Assembly: GCF_030463565.1 (NCBI RefSeq)
Contig: NC_134644.1
Span: forward strand, 112,037,684 to 112,101,683
Origin: Pelecanus crispus
Lineage: Eukaryota > Chordata > Aves > Pelecaniformes > Pelecanidae
Length of the DNA: 64,000 nt
Direction of reading: 5' to 3'
Below are positions 22,123 to 37,300 of this stretch, one piece after another. Position 1 is the first letter of the stretch; every line of letters starts with the position of its first letter. The translations under genes were made by a program, and so were the position numbers. The notes below the pieces were generated by a model, which ran no database searches, was not told the DNA's origin, and saw nothing but the letters and a program-made list of their open reading frames with translations.

Positions 22123-25100
22123 AATTTTTAATGTCAGTTAGACCTTCCAAAGCAAGCAGCTCTGCAGAGAGGGGAAGAACAAGAAGGGAAAGAGAAAAAG
22201 AGGGAAGCTGCCGCTACCACGGAAGTAGGTACTACAGTTAGTACTAGCCAGTTTTCCATGTACCTCCAAATCTGTGTTACGTTAGCAGCACAAACTGCAG
22301 CAGCATCCTGGCTCCAGGCTAAGCATGGCAAGCTGGAGGGGTCTAAGAATCTTTCAAGAAATCTTCCAAGCTGGGGGGACTGAGGGGTAAGTAAAACAGC
22401 CCTTATGTACACATTTCCCACTTTTCTCCCATGGTATCACAATACAAGCAACTGAGAAAAATAGTACAATGAACTGGAATAAGTTTTATCAACTAAACAA
22501 TATGATTTTCTTAAGTAACTATTCAAAAAATATATTAAAGCATGTAAGGAGAATGATTACTATAATCAAACAGCAGTCCATTGACTATTACTCTTGTCCA
22601 GCCCAACTTTTGTGGTCCTCAAGTACACAAAGGCTAAAGGATCTTATCCAAAGCAAACTAAAAGACAATGCAAGGCATCTACGGATTCTGAACTTCAAAA
22701 TACCTTGAAAAATCTTAAGTAAAGCCCTGCTGCTGGGGGGTTGAACACTTCTCATAAACAGCAGAAGCACTAAAGCTTGATTTACTTGAATTTGTACCCT
22801 AGTCCTGTCTTCAAATCCCCTACACTATCTGCATCACCCTATTTCAAAGGCCTGTTCTGTCTTTGCCATAACCTCCAACATTTCCCAAGCCCATCTTTAG
22901 ATTATCATCAGCTCCTCCCATTACCTCTTCTTAATTACCAAACTAAACAACACTTTCCTTTCTCTCAATGGGGAGAAACTAAAAGGTTTCTCTTCTGCCT
23001 GTAAACTCATTTACTTGCCATCAGCAAAGAACAAACATGCCCAAAAAAACTTGTTTCCTAAACACACACACACAAGACTAAGAACCAACTCTTGCTATAA
23101 ATGAATATTAAAACCTTAAAAAACAGGACCAGTATTTTATTAGAAGTTCACTGCTTATTTTCCACTTTAAACATGATTCCTGTGGTACTTGGAGTCCTTA
23201 AAAAACATATTCCACTTACACAATTTGAAGATGATACCGAGATATCCATATGTATTTTCAAAGGTTAAGACACTACTTTTATTTCCCTTTTATTATGACA
23301 GATACATGCAGAACCATAAAATTTCATGCTTTAAAATACTGATGTTTAATATGAGCTCCATATGTTTGGAATAATTGGGAAATATGGAAGTACTGAAAAC
23401 CATACATGAGTAGAATACATTTAGTGGGTTTTACATGCCTGAAATCTGGTGTATCAGAATAACTGACAAAGTATAGTAATTAAGAAAAAGCTAGATACAG
23501 ATAAAGGGAGAGTTATATGTCAATTAAAAGTAGACTCAGAATGCCTTGTTGACCTTCTATTCCTAAACCATTTGGATTTTGCCATGTTACCAATTTACAG
23601 TACTCCTTTCATTATACATAACAAAATGAACCTACAAAATGAGTGCAAAATGTAACTTCAGGATTCTACACTGCTCCTATACTGACAAAGCCAGAGTATT
23701 TACTCATTTCATAAATTTAATTGTGCCTTTGTATTGTAGTACCAGAATCCTGGGAACCCTCACATTAGCCCCACTTGTGAAATCCACAGCATTCTCCAAC
23801 TGCTTCTGACTGACATCCACAAGCTGATACTATTTCCACTTTACCAGATACATTCCCCCATCCTTGTGGGAAGCACATCATACTGGTTGCAAGTCCTAAC
23901 CCTAAAAAAAGTAAGCATGAAATAAAATCTGCCTTCTAAGCTAGGGAGAAAAATAAAAGAACATTATCACATTGCTCATCGCAGAGAGAACATGTATAGA
24001 GCCCCAAATGGTCTGGTTCACCAATTTTTTTTATTGGTGTATTTCAAAAGAATATAGTTAACCTAAAGTTGACTGAAGGAACTATGCTTCTTCAGCTTCT
24101 CCGTAACTACAAGACTAAGCAAGTCACTTGAAAGAACAGGTTTTTATCATATACTAGTCTGTCTGTATCAAAATGTGGTGGGGTTTTTTTTTTAACAAAT
24201 GAAAATCCAAAATCTAAAAATAATCTCAACAGATAAATCTCTATGGCAGCATATAGAGAAGTCAAAATTTTGTACTTTCAGAGTGACTATTGAGCCCACT
24301 TGAGCAAGAAAGTGTTTTACGTCTGTCAGCCTACCTTAGCAGCCAATGTCTTTATCAAGCAAAATGCATGATTGTCCAAATGCACAACTCATTGCTTCTA
24401 CCATTGTAACATTTCATATAAAGAAATAATAAAGGTTTGAAGTTCAAATATAAACGTAAACAGTTCAAATGCACATAAACAACATGCATATATCCAGAAT
24501 TCCAGCTCATTCATCCAGGAAAAGACAATGAATCTAGTGAATGGCAGTCCGGGTCAAAGCTCTCTGAAGTAAAGTGAACACACCTACAGATGAGAGTAAG
24601 CCTCTAAACAAGTCTTCCATATGAGAACCACTCTAGTTTATGACATTTCTTACACGTATTTTATCCAAGACAGGAGAAAGCAAATATACCCTGAAGTCAA
24701 ATACCCTAATTGATCCAGATACTCTTCTTTCTTTGCACGTACTTAAATACCAGTAGCTCTGCATCGCACATTAATGTGTTTAAAAGCACTGTATAAACAG
24801 CCCTCAATAGAAGACACACTCACACACTCACAAGTGGAAAATCTTGCACTGTCTACATCTAGAAGAGCTGGAACAGAAGAGCCCAGCATGCACCCCTTCC
24901 TGGAATATATTAAAATGAGCTACTCAACTTCTTCACAACCCTCAGCACTGCAACAGCTTTGCTAGTATTTTGTTCGCATTATGGCATCACTGAACTCCCC
25001 CACTGATGTGCTCTTCCAGTGCCATCTGCTGTACAGTGAGTTTAGACAGCCTAACCAGAGAGACACCTCTAGATATTCTGTTGGCAGGTATTTGCGACTA

Positions 25101-26360
25101 TAGACTCCAAACTATGCCAATGTACTCCCAAAGCCTGGTGGCTATGTACGCAGAAATACCTGGAACACACAGACTGAAAATGGGAGATTAATCAGACCCA
25201 CAAAGAGAACGAGATGTTAACACACAGAACAGAGTCAGAATGAAATTCTGACTTAGGAACTTTCATCACAAATTCTGCATCTTGGAATCTTTAAAATTAT
25301 GCAGGCTGACAAAACACAGGCCTCCTGACAAAAATTACCTGGTCTACCAGATTACTACTCAAACACCATGGTCCCCTTTGTGTTTATAAAAAAAATAATC
25401 AAAACTAAATTTGTGTGCCTCATTTTGAAGTGAAGAACAACATGTATTAATCGCATACAAATGGAAAATTATTAGTGGAGAGATTTAAAGTTAAAACTTT
25501 ACAGGCTGCTTCTCAGAAATCTGAAAAGCCAGTCACACAATCATATATTAATTGTTCTTACGTTGGCCAGCACTGATTTATGAAAAACTACAAAAGCTTA
25601 AAAAAGTTTGTGCAAATCTAGCTTGAATATTCAACATTTTGGAGTAGTTGCAGTTTGATGCTACAAAATGGTTTCAATGGACTATAATCATATAGCTATC
25701 TCAATGCAGTGTTTGCAAAAGTACACCAACAAAAAGTTTATTTATATGGCCTTTATTCGCTTCTTATCTTTTTCACACTTAGGTTAGGTACATGCATTTC
25801 CAGCGACAAATACTATCAACAATGTTGCCAGAATACACTACTACAGAAATAAAACAGCATTAACTTTTAAGAGTTGGGACAGAAACCATCATACTGGGAA
25901 CACAGAGCAAAATACAACTCGTGGCTGAATGAAGAATTGGCTTTTCAAAATTTTTATTAAAAATACCATCACAAAAATGGCTTGGAACTATTAATCCATG
26001 CTGCTTCAGATAACTTCAACTTCCTAAAATAAATGTTAATCCACTCTTTTATTTCCACAAAATGAGACAGTGGAGCATTAAACTTGATTTTTTTTTTTTT
26101 TTTAAAAATCTACAGCTGCACTATTCCTGAGAGGCCTTGCTATCCATTAGAAACATAATCTTTATCCTTATACTGAATCATAATAAGACTTAAATCACTT
26201 ACAACTTCAAGTTAAGCAGAGCTTGCTTCATAACATTTGGCACAATTGTGCATGGAGCTAAACTAAAGAAAGTAATGTAGATAGTTGAGGAACAATCATG
26301 AAGATCTGAAGATTTAGAAGTTCCAGCTTGTGAAAAAGCTCTTTCTTTTTGTCCATGAGG

Positions 26361-26534
26361 ACAGGTAGTAGAAGACATTCCCCAGAGAAGTTGTGCAGTC
26401 TCCATCCTTGTAGGTTTCTAAGATCCAACCATGTAAGGCCCGAAGAAACCTTATGTGATCTCAGGGCTGAGAGAAGGCTGGACTTGAGACATCCTGACGT
26501 GCTTTTCAAACTCAATTATTCTACAATTCTATGA
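26361..26534 (+). mobile_element. CR1 LINE 3' end inside SOCS6 intron 1
   Basis: Contains CCAGAGAAGTTGTGCAGTCT and CCATCCTTGTAGGTTTCTAA, close to the CR1 ORF2/3' UTR segment, then GGCTGGACTTGAGACATCCT and the terminal ATTATTCTACAATTCTATGA. More diverged than the other copies, hence older. Inserted antisense to SOCS6. Confidence 0.85.
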
Positions 26535-28318
26535 CTTCAAAAATTGTGAGCTGTCTTAAATTTAGTTAAACTTAGTATTTTAGATTTATTTTTAATAAAA
26601 ATTCAGGTTTGAAAATATTTAGGAACTTAATTTCCAACTTCCACAGTAGCAGAAGTACTTCAGCAGTACTACAGATTTGTTAACTATTTCCACTGTTGAG
26701 CAGAAGAACATTCAGCTTATAAAGAAAATGTAAAAGCTAGAATTAACTGCAATTGTTGTACTACAGAGTGATTTTCTTCCATGGAATCATACCACGTACA
26801 CTTCAAATGTATTATATTTCTAACATAATTATTTAAATTAGGAAAATAACTAAAAATACCTTGAAACTGAAAAAAGTTTCTGCATTCCTGGGGCATGACA
26901 AGCACCAGGCTTTCATTACAGTCAGATAATGAAGTCTAGTCTAATTATCTGCAGGAGTATGAGGTGTTGTTCCCCTGCTGCCCCCAAATTCTCGCTGAAA
27001 TATATTCATGCATTGCTTGGAAGGGTGTTTCAACAACAGCATCTTAAGATAACACAGATTTCAAGTGCTATATTTTGGAAATTCCTGAATATCTAAATTC
27101 ATTCCAGAATTCCTAAATCTAGTGATGTAAATTACTAAGAAGTTGTTCTCCTTACCTGTTCCCATTAATTTCGCTTTAATAATGAAGCCTGTATCACTAG
27201 AAGCTATTTCTTCAAACCAGTAACAGAAAATACTGACTCAAGATACCTCCTATGTACTTGTAGTTTCAGTCTGTATGAGCAAGAAACTACACATAAAATA
27301 CTCATCAAGTAGAGATATTAAATATCTATTTCAAACACCATCAGTTTCTGATAGAACACATACAGTACACTGCAGCTTTCAGCTTTCTCACTATACATGC
27401 CATTAGCATACTGAAGATGGTGAGGCTTTTCCCTTCCCTGAACTTCAAGTAAATTCCTGCATTGTATCACTCTGTAATACGAACAGTCTTTAAGTGAAGT
27501 AATCTAAATTCCATTGCATACTCTTGTATCTTGAAAACAACAAAAAGGTAAGATGGTTTTAGTAGTGGCTTGCTTGGTAATGGATGAACATTGTTTTAAT
27601 ATAAGAATGTGAATTTTATAAAAGCCCATCCTCTCCTGCATACCTGCTTTTCTAGTGAGTGTGGAGAAGCTCAGATGCACACCGCAAAATTAGAACAAGG
27701 GAGGAGGGGAGGAAAAAAAAAAAAAAAAAAAGAAAAAAAAGAAGAGAAGCTCACCTGACAGTCCTTTGTACTCTTAACAATTCAAGAGTACTTAAAGCCA
27801 CCTATATTTAAGCTAACTAATCAAAGACCTGGATACCAAGATGTTATTCACCACAAATTTAAACTTCCACCCTCTAAGATTTGAACAGCTGAGGAAAATA
27901 CTGTCTAGAGACCAATATAATTTAATAGGTATTACACGGACTACAATTTAAAACAAAAAACCCCAACAGTCAGTCATGTCATTTCTCCTATTTTTTCTTT
28001 TTCCTCCTTTTACAAAGCTTCAAGGGAAAACAGTCCACGGGCACTAATGTTCTAACACCATACAGAGTAATCCTAATCACTATTAGCAACCTTTAGCAGA
28101 GAATAAGCAAGGTACGCCTTTGGTAATAAGCAGAAAAGTAAGGTAAAATAATAATGAAAACTTGACACAAAGGGATTTTTCTTCATCACCATTAGTGGAA
28201 TTAACTGTATGCAAAACCAGGAACAGTACCACTGAAGAAGTCCGAATACCTTGACTGCTTGCCTTTGGCCTGCTGTTGAAAAAGGATGTCTCTTAACATC
28301 TGGATTTCCCCAATTTCT

Positions 28319-28332
28319 CCCCCCCCCCCCCC
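28319..28332. repeat. 14-C homopolymer in intron 1
   Basis: An uninterrupted C run flanked by TTTCT and TTTAAA. Simple sequence with no further meaning visible. Confidence 0.8.
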
Positions 28333-31300
28333 TTTAAACACTACTTAATCCATGACTGCTTGCAGTAAGTTCTGTTCTTCTTTCCCATATTTGGTTACAG
28401 GACAGAATATTTCTACCCGATTGGTAGTTTTCCTCTGGGGAGTAACTGAAGAGTGTTAAATGGCATCTTTGTATTACAGTTCATCTGTGTATATACAATC
28501 TTGTAACTACAATAATCCCATTACTACAATAGCCAAAACCAATTACTAACAGTCCTCACCCAAGGTCCCAGCTCCCTTACACACGGATGGCCGACTGGGA
28601 TGCATGTTTGCTCCTGAGCTACCACAGACACACTAATCTGGTATATTAAACCGAGTATCAGCACCAGTTGATATCAGCTGGTATCAGCTCAAGAACACAC
28701 ACAGCATCACGAGACCAGTATTGCTGCTGGAGTAGGAAACTCTGGGGGAGCTGGGTGGATGAGAGCCAGAACAGTAACCACTTCAGCCACTCCTGCTACA
28801 TCTCTCACCAACTGGGAATCAACACCCAAACAGGGAACAAAGCAGGCTGTACTTTTTACACATTTACTAAAAGACTGGCACAAGTATCACCTTTCATCAC
28901 TTTCTTTTAAGCAGACAGCTAATAACAAAGTATACTGCTAACAAAATTTTTCAAGCATGCTGAAAAACTACAGGGAAAAATAAAGCCACAACTTGGCTCT
29001 AAGACCCTTATGAACTAACAGCAAGGGGAAAACGAGCAAACAAAAATAACCCAGCAGATCAATGTATGCCAAGTACCTAAAAAAGAAAAAAGTTAAACAT
29101 TTTTGCCCCGTCAAATGGGAGAAGTCAAAGAAACCTGGTGTGTGTAGTCCATGTGCATTTGTTTCATTGCATAAAATCACATCCATTTAGCACTAATAAA
29201 CCTTGGTTTTTCTTTTTCACACAGCTTTGCAGAAGCAGATAAAGAATGAGAGTAATGCTCAGTCAGGCTCAGTTTTCATTTCTTGCTATTTCACAACACT
29301 GCAGCAGCCAGCCTTGCAGTAGGCTGCCTGTCAGCAAAAAATTAAGTTTAGCTTCATAAGCAAAGGTTAGATTTCCTGGGAGATCATGTATAAGAAGTCC
29401 TTTCCGAGTAAGGGTCCATCCCACTTCTCCATCCTGACGGAAGGTGGATACACCAAAATGTTTCTCCTCAGTTGTAAGGTATGGTGATACCCTGAGCATG
29501 ATAACAAGGAGGAATTTATGCTTATCTAAGATAATTATGCAATCCTCTTAAACCTTAATACAGTTATGTTAGGGGTCTGAGAAAAGTTGCAAGACTGCAA
29601 TGCTTTACAAACCAACTTCTCACTTAGCAATAAGAATCAACATCATGTTCCATAAAAAGGACTAATTTTTAAAACCATTTCGCTGTAAGATTTTTGTAAA
29701 GTTACCTGTAGAAACCAGTATACAATAATAAACTGCCTTTGGCAAGGAACAGATGCTGTGACTACTTATTTGAGAACAACAGAAGTGTTTGAAATTAATA
29801 TAGTGAAAACAAAAGGAAGAACAGGAAAGACATTCAGTAAAAAAAAAATTTATTTCTGTGCTTTTTTATGAAGAAGTATGAACAAATGCCTAAATGCTAG
29901 AACATATGTTGAAAAGAATATAACCTATCGAATTGTATGGACGCAGGCACCAAAACGCAATTCTAAATGCGGCTTGTTTCTGAATCCTGATGCATTTCAA
30001 AATGTAATTTTAGAAATGCTGTCCATCCTTTTAAAGCATACGCCAGAAAGACAGAAATAATAAACCAGACCATTCTCTCAAAATGATTTTTGTGGTCAGC
30101 AATAATCTGACCATTCTTTTAATATTAGCAACTAAATAACATAATTGTGAGAACCAGTTTTCCAGCCCTTCCCAAAAAAGGAAAGAAAACACTTAGCAGA
30201 CATACAACAGCTGAATACCGCTTCATATTGACTTGCATTGATGTTGGTTTCGCTTTCAAAGTTAGCTGGGCTAGTTCAGGCTAGTACTTCTACAGCAAGC
30301 AAAGAAACATTGCTACTGTGTGCAACTTCCAAAGCACGAACAAAGCCAGCTGCAGAGGGCCTGATGCCAACAGATATTTTCATGAGGAGACATTAAACAG
30401 GTACCACGAATGATCTTTCTTACAGTGCTATCAGAACTGGCATTCAGATTCTCAGGCCAAGCCTCCACCACTGATCAACCCCGCAGTACACAGGGCATGT
30501 ACCAGACAGGCAACATGGAAATGCACCACTCGGTTAACGTGTACGTGCTCGTCTGCGCCCAGGAAAATAACACTAGAAAAGAAAGGAAGACACTGGGAGG
30601 TGAAGGAGGAAAATACGGGAAAATTAACAGAAAGAGAAGCCTTGTACCATATTTCTGCTGAAAGCTATAAAGGTTTACACAGGATCACCACATACTTCCC
30701 GATACTACTTGCTGGTATAAACACTTTTTAAAAAAATGTTGCCATTCTCCCCAAATTATGAGCTGTTAATTTGTTATAATCATCCCACTTGCTTCTGCCT
30801 GTCCAGTTCATCTGATGTGAAAATGAAAAGAGAGGAAGTAGCATTCACAGACTGTAGCACCAAGCAAGTATGACTGATAATTATGCTTTCCTTAAGGTGC
30901 AACATGGGATACTCTCTTCTTGAAGAACAGAAGTGAAAAAACCTAAGCAACACATCAGGAGAGCTATACAGTCATATTCAGGGGTATGAGGGGTGGGGAG
31001 AGTTAAACCTAACTTACTGTAAACATCTCACTAGCCACGCTATCTAGCCAACAGGTGGCTTCATAGCACATATTTGCAGAACTGGTATCTTGACCAGCAA
31101 GGTGTAAACTGCTCACCTTCCCACTTCCATTTATGCTTATCTGACAGCCAGCCAGAAACGTATGTAATTGGCCTTCGTTCCTACAAATAACATTCACTGT
31201 GCATCGAAGATACGCAAAAATAAGAAAAAAATTCTGCACAAATTATTTCAAGGTAATACAATTACTTTCAAAATATCCAGAGGAAAAAAAAAATCTTTGT

Positions 31301-34300
31301 AAAAATACCCCAAAAACTTACTAATCAAATTAAGAACATGCTTCAAGCAATAATCCAAATTTAGTTATCTAATCTATTCCACCAGTAACAAAAGAAATAT
31401 TGTTAAACTCTAAAAGATTATTTCACACAGATTTGTCTAAATTTATTCCACAGATTTGTCTAACACGTACATGAGCTGAAACAAAAGCAGCTGAAACAAT
31501 TTTTTAAAACAGACTGGTTTGAAAATTCACTATACAGAAAAAGAAAATCCCACTTTTTCACAATATCAAGCACAGTCATGTTCTACAATTGAAGGACCTG
31601 TGCTGAAAGTAGGATTCATCTTCCTACTCTTCAGCTTCTCTAGAAGGCCTGAATGAATGGCAACAGAATACAGTCTTACACTGCTCTTGTACCTTACCAT
31701 TCTGCCTTGTGTCTCAGGACTGATGATGGCTGCACCTGTGGCTTCAAATTAACCTCACTAGGTTAGCTTCCGGCTGGGGCTGAATCACCCTTTACATTCT
31801 GATGACCAGGTAGGATCTCTTCTTTACAGCTATCACACCCACCACTTCTACTGTGACATTTTCAATAACAATAAAAGCTTTCCTTCATTAGAAGATAACA
31901 GTCTATCCTCTCAATTCAAGCTAAGATGCAGCAATCCTTTATAATGCAGTTAACCCTCTACATAAATGGAAGGATTAAGTGGACCCATTTACGGTCTGAG
32001 GGGAAAGAGAGCACAGCACATTGATTAAAGAGAAATAGAAGCAGAAAGATCTTTCCCACATCATCTGTACAGCGCTTGCACATGGAAAAAAATCTCCAAG
32101 CATGCCGAAGAGGAAAAAGCAGTTAGTAAGGACATTCCTCAGAATCATGGAGGGGAAGGGACTGGTCTCTGGTTTGGGACTTTCTTCACTAAATTATCAG
32201 ACACAGAAATACAATGTATTTGCTACAGCTACGCCACAAAGATCCTACCATTCTCCTCCAGACCATACAAAAAGGTTTAATGTCAGTACTGCACAATACT
32301 TGCCTCCTATCAAGCCATTCAGTTGCCATACAACTCAAAGATTTAATGAGTTTCAAACCCGCAGAGACTCCTACTTCCATGTCTTTACTTTTTTGTGCAC
32401 ATTACATCAGTTGATAACTTTTTTAATATTTCTATTTCTAATAGTAGAAAATTCTGACAGAGTACAAACACCAACAACTGATATATTACACTCATTCCCC
32501 AGGTGTGCAACATGAAAGAAATTTTTTTGTGAAATTCACAGAGATTTTGTTCATTCATTTTTTACTAAAGACAATGACATTTTCCCAAAGTAATAGCCAA
32601 GTTTTTTACTACAAATGCACACCATTAACACAAACATAACATACGCATAACATGAAAATATGCCCATTCAGTATAACACATTGAAATACACATTCAGTGA
32701 AATATGAAGCACCTGGGATGAAAAGGCATTGGCTACATTTAAATAATAATAATAACTTTTAGTCAGTCAAGGAGTTTCCAGTCCTTGAAATAATAACAAC
32801 TAGATAAAATACTGTAATATAGCATCTCATATAAAGTACAGGCTACTACTCAAGAAACTAAGTTCCCTAGTCACTTCTCAAAGTTCACATTCAAAGATTA
32901 TAGTTTATTTTAACATTACTTCCTATAGAAACAAAGCTCGACCAAGCTCCTTCTGTCTGCGTGTCCTGCAGCCCCTTCCAAGCTGGCCAACGAAGTTTTA
33001 TCAAATAAGCAGATAGGTAGCATCTCAACTGAGGGAGCAGACATAGCAAAAATTCAATGTTCTTATATATAAATCCAAGGCATGGACATTTCCAAATACA
33101 GGAAAAGCCTTCTCTGGAACTCAAAAGTCTCTCCAAAACCAAGGAGGAAAGTAGCATGAAACAAATCCATTCCTCAGAGACACATTTCAAAAAACTGGTT
33201 CATTGTAACAGAAAAAAAATGGTCAAGATATCATGTATGTTCATTAGAAGCAGAAGAGGTTTGTTACTCTGATTTGTTTTTAATTTCTGATTAGCAGTTA
33301 AAAAGAGAAAGGCTTAGGCAATACTTTTTATATCACCGTGGTAAGAAATCATAGCTATGATACATAGAAAATGTTTTTAATTCAAAATTTGAGAGTCCCA
33401 ATTCCTGAAGGGATCAGTAAATTCCACTAGCAATTTTACTTTCTTGAAAATTTTAAAATATAGTCACTAAAATAATCATAGACAACTTCTATCGGTGAGT
33501 AAAATCCTTTGTGTTTTCAGTCTGGAACAACAGCATACGAGAAAAATCATTTTATACTATTTATATAGGAAACATAGTAGATAATTGCATTAAGGTTCAA
33601 AGTTCAAGAACTCAAAAGTTGAAGAAAGCCAGAAGAGTTGCCTGTGAAATTTTCTTCTCTTTCTTGCCTCATATTTACATTAATTCTACTCTCCCCCACC
33701 CTTCAAAATGTATGATCCCATCATTTACTTACAGTATGCTCAGACAGAATTACTGGCTTCATTAAGGAAATTTTTGCCGTCACTATCTGACGCTTAAATG
33801 TTAATGCACAGGCATTCAATGCTGTATTCAATACTTCATGAGCCAGAACACAGAAAGCTCGACTTCCACTTTTTTAGATGGATTCATAAGCTGAATAATA
33901 TGCACCATCAAGCCAATTTAAGGTAATTTAATTCTGAAATCTGAATTCTGAATTTTCATTATGGGAGTGATGGGGGGCAGGGGTTGACTTGTCGGGGTTC
34001 TCAGTAAACACATACTTAAACCTGAAATCTCCCCCATCTCTCCATGTAACTGTAAGATGGCAACAGAACCAAACGAATGCAACTCCAGTAGTTGACTGCA
34101 ACAACAAATTGTCACCCACTGAATAAGATCAGTTAAAAGCTTGTGGCCCTTTTCAGGGGTTTGCTGACAATGGAGGAATAAGCCAAACACAAGACCTTGG
34201 GTTTCGTCATGCTATGGAGATATACCCAACCTTTCAGGATACCATCTATCACTGTCCCCTATTTAGTCACGATTCAACTTCCTGACTTTCTTTGCAAAAT

Positions 34301-37300
34301 ATCTGCTGAATTGTAAAGTTTGAAAGTCTCTTCAGCCCAACTGCTTCGTTTATCAAAGCAGTAAGCAAATGAATCACCCACCTTACAGTACAAAGAAGCA
34401 TCAGGTAACCAGATGATGAGATGAAGATCCATCAGTGGTATGTATTTAAAGGAGTTAAAAAGATTGGGGGGGGCAGACGGACAGGGACGACGACCAGAAA
34501 CAAAAAGCAAGATACTAAAGATACACGGGGGGCGGGGAATAAAAAAAAAAACACCAAAAAGAATTCTGCCCCACCCCAAAAGAAACCCTCAAATTAATGG
34601 AAGCGCAACCTACAAAGAAAGTAAATTCAGACTAACAAATAGGCCAACAATATTTCTGTCCAGAGTTTAAGCTTTGTATGACACAAACTAAGTCTGCTAA
34701 ACTGGTGTCTCCAGACAGGCATGGAGTATTCTCACAACCTCTACCACATTCTGCTTGCAACACAACACATCTGAGGCTGATGGCCTGCTTTCCAAAAATA
34801 TAATTCAAAGCAAAGTACATCTTGACAAACTGCAAAGGCCAGAGCTACAACCAGTCTTACCTAAAATAGAGATAAAACACCTGATTTTTGTCCAAGTTCA
34901 GATTTTTTTTCCAGTTCATCAAAACCCTTCTCCCCTTCGCACACACACAGTGGCTTAATCTAGGAAGTAACAAGATTTCAGAGGGATTTTTTTTAAATTA
35001 AAAACTCCTCAGTAGCCCTTAGCCTTATTTTTGCATAAAGAAGGAGAAGTACTGAGGTGTTAGCAGAACTGTATCAATGCCTACCTCATAGCTACACCTT
35101 CACCTACCACCTTAGGCATGGTCATAAAACTGTCCATCATTACCTCACAGAATCATACTGAATATAATACTGTGGCAACCACTTCTTTTTCTGGACATTG
35201 TGAGAAGTGGATGAATAATCATAGTAACCCTCTGCATCACATAAGGAGGCTGCACTGAGGGAAATCAAACTACAAATTCTAGCAACTTGGACAGTGGTCC
35301 TAGCCATCACAGAAGGGAAATTCTCGCTTACTCTTGATTAAGATACCCTGCTGTGCAGAAACAGTTTCAGATGCAGGATGAACTGGGCCAGAAAGTCAGG
35401 CCCAGGTTTCCCCTCTCCAATTGCTTACTCCACTAGAATGAGAAAACATACCATCTCTAGCCCTTTCTCTTTCGGCTCTGTTAATCTTCTGTAAAACAGC
35501 TTTAAAAGAAGGAACAGAAAACTTTTTGCACTACAGAACAGCCAAAAGGCTGGTGTTCGGCATAGCCCTCATACAGAAAGGACAGAAGTGGAGAATTAAC
35601 TTGGCTATCTTACATTCTGAATGAGGGCTCTAGCTACTGAGCTGTTACATCCTGTATTTCACATCACTGGGAAATGCGGCCTGTACTGCTTGCAGTCTGT
35701 GAAACCTGTATGTGCAAATGACAAGGGAAATTTTAGCTATATACTTTTGTATTTAATTTTGTATTTCATTGCAGATAAATTTTGTCCATCACATGGATGC
35801 TAGGCCCAATGTCCACCTATTACATGGTCCCCAACAAGTAACAGTGACAACAGTATACTTCACTCACACACACTTGGGAATCCATTTTAAAGACAAAAGA
35901 GCATTTAACATCAAGTGTCAGGAACCCACTCTTACATAGTTATATTTGTATCTCATTTCTATTCTGGAACGCCTATGGTATTTAACAAGATGCAATTCAA
36001 CTGAGATTAATATTGGTTTGGTCTAGGCTCTGATAGTACTTAATAGAAGGGAAAACTTAATCCAAAGCAAAAAGCCTACATAAATAATGTTATTGGAAAA
36101 TTATTAGTAATAACTTCTTTCCAAGTGAATATACTTCTCTCTCTGTCACTGTTAGTAGAAAGGCTTTATACATACATAACAGTTACCAGATTCGTAACTC
36201 CATCTTCATCATGCCTTTAAGCACCTGTAGTTTAAGCGTCAAAGAACCCCCTCACCCAGAAAAATAAATGTGTTCCACACTGCCTAGGTACCTTACACAG
36301 TCTTGTTGGATATATGCAAATCATAACATTAGCAGTAAGTATTCTAAAAGGAGGTTTGAATAATTTTTTTCTCTTTTTTAAACTAAAGTCCATTTTTTTT
36401 CTCCGAAACAAAAAGTAAAACTTCAAGAGACTTAGTACCTCATACTGATGAAGAAAGCATACCATTTCCCATTACTACTACATAAAACAATTTCATTTTT
36501 AAAGAGACAAATTAACACTGAAAGTCTTTCAAACAGAGGCAGTCAAAAGTTAGTATAACATAGAAGCAACTTAATCCGCAAAGTTTAAAAAAACATTTTA
36601 ATCCAATTTTCTGAAAAACTAATAGTACATGGAAGGTAATTCATTAGGCTGGATTTATTTACTATATTCTGAAGTGAGAAAAAAATCACTTCCAAGAGAT
36701 ACAAGAGAGAATTTAAACTGCCTTTCAACAATTAATCTGAAAATAAATCCAAGTATTCCTTTTGTTTGAAAAGTCTATTCCCCCACTATTTGTACTTAAA
36801 TAAGTGCTTATCATAAAACTACCAGCTTTGATAATATTTGGTAAGTACACAAGCTCCCTATTGCCTGCATCTTCATTTTGCAAGTACTCCAATCATTATT
36901 TTAAACTCCTCTAAATACAGTCAAATTTGGAGGGGCCAGGGGGAGGCACATGGGTAGAAGTCTCACTCACTCTTCCAAAACTCTAAGCACTGAAAGACAG
37001 ATTATTTTAACAGAGCTACTCACACATTCACCTTGATGAACCGATACCTAAGTAAAGCAATAATACAATATTTAAAGCTTCACTACCAATTCTGAAATCA
37101 GTTTCATGATCTTCAGAACCAGAAAATGTGTTTCATACAAAATGGCTACAGAAGGGTCACATACCATCAGGTTTCTTAGGAGCACAGCACACAAAAACAA
37201 GACCGAAGGCTCATAATTCTTTCCTCTTTTCCACTATTACAACTACAAATCATATTTATTGCAATCCTTATTTCAGTATACTGTTTCCAGTATCTCCAGC

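Noticed and set aside
32140..32190. Possible reverse-oriented CR1 tail (AGAATCATGGAGGGGAAGGG)
   Set aside because: Only a short stretch resembles the CR1 end and the remainder does not continue the match.
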